Under the pieces are notes generated by a model. That model ran no database searches. It saw only the letters and a program-made list of their open reading frames with translations, and was not told the DNA's origin. A program made the position numbers and the translations under genes. A stretch of DNA of 54,034 bases. It comes from Alphaproteobacteria bacterium (lineage in GTDB: Bacteria > Pseudomonadota > Alphaproteobacteria > SMXP01). Below, piece by piece: positions 53,941 through 54,034 of the stretch; positions within the stretch are counted from its first letter, which is position 1, and each line of letters begins with the position of its first letter. The DNA is taken from NCBI GenBank assembly GCA_028285305.1, contig JANQPV010000008.1, positions 1 to 54,034 on the forward strand, in the 5' to 3' direction.

Positions 53941-54034
53941 CTAGAGCGTTTCCAGGTGAAGTGGAATCCGGTTCACCGTCAGGAAACGCGCAAAACAAAG
54001 AATCTGGAGCCGTTTTGTGTTTCCGTCAAAACCA
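53941..54034. repeat. Dispersed bipartite hairpin repeat, right copy (3' end cut by window)
   Basis: It matches positions 1-86 with one mismatch. This copy shows the complete first stem-loop: gcgtttcc (53946-53953) and ggtgaa (53955-53960) pair with ttcacc (53972-53977) and ggaaacgc (53982-53989). The 5' arm of the second stem (54007-54017) is present and its 3' arm lies beyond the window. Confidence 0.85.

Overview
The window is a stretch of an alphaproteobacterial chromosome. The main evidence is a canonical CtrA cell-cycle regulator next to fliI-fliJ, a TipF-like flagellar regulator with a degenerate EAL domain, a DUF3035/BamF lipoprotein next to lspA, and an endonuclease-type MutL. The order cannot be fixed from sequence alone; a Rhizobiales-like or Parvibaculales-like host would fit. 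Gene density is high, most genes sit in short co-directional operons, and many start codons overlap the previous stop.

Layout. 1-300: two copies of a short hairpin-forming intergenic repeat; a near-identical copy lies at the right edge (53941-54034). 307-4498 (minus): membrane and periplasm quality-control operon hflK-hflC-DUF2065-degP/degQ. 4754-7731: mrp Fe-S carrier, tadA, an RluB-type pseudouridine synthase and rsmD. 7728-19584 (minus): a long housekeeping run of maoC-like, ribF, ileS, lspA, bamF-like lipoprotein, an M16 peptidase pair (one active, one lacking the zinc motif), pgi and mutL. 19758-23032 (minus): TipF-like protein, DUF4126 membrane protein and a glycerophosphodiester phosphodiesterase, followed by a plus-strand metallophosphatase. 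24326-33373: accessory metabolism, with a TfoX-like protein, an ArsR/DUF899 pair with visible operators, a Rieske oxygenase, YjbR, a GST-like protein, a Cys-rich lipoprotein, an S9 peptidase, PPK2, a cytochrome P450 and a TPR protein.

33640-36896 is the most unusual part: a roughly 3.2 kb insertion at the 3' end of a tRNA-Leu(TAA) gene. It is bounded by a 15-bp direct repeat of the tRNA 3' end and has no visible integrase. It holds a broken dnaQ copy, an unrecognised 330-residue protein, a ribbon-helix-helix regulator, tandem palindromic operators, a structured noncoding stretch behind a good promoter, and a small hydrophobic protein followed by a terminator-like hairpin.

37131-47567: FKBP lipoprotein, mnmA, a response regulator with a Cys-containing tail, YajQ, a three-gene PhnD-like ABC transporter (putative selenate/oxyanion type, both permease halves fused in one protein), a class III CoA-transferase, and a DUF2207/LemA/small membrane protein group. 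47810-53385: hybrid histidine kinase, fliJ, fliI and divergent ctrA, with CtrA-like and GANTC sites in the shared control region. A GYD-domain gene closes the window before the right-hand repeat copy.
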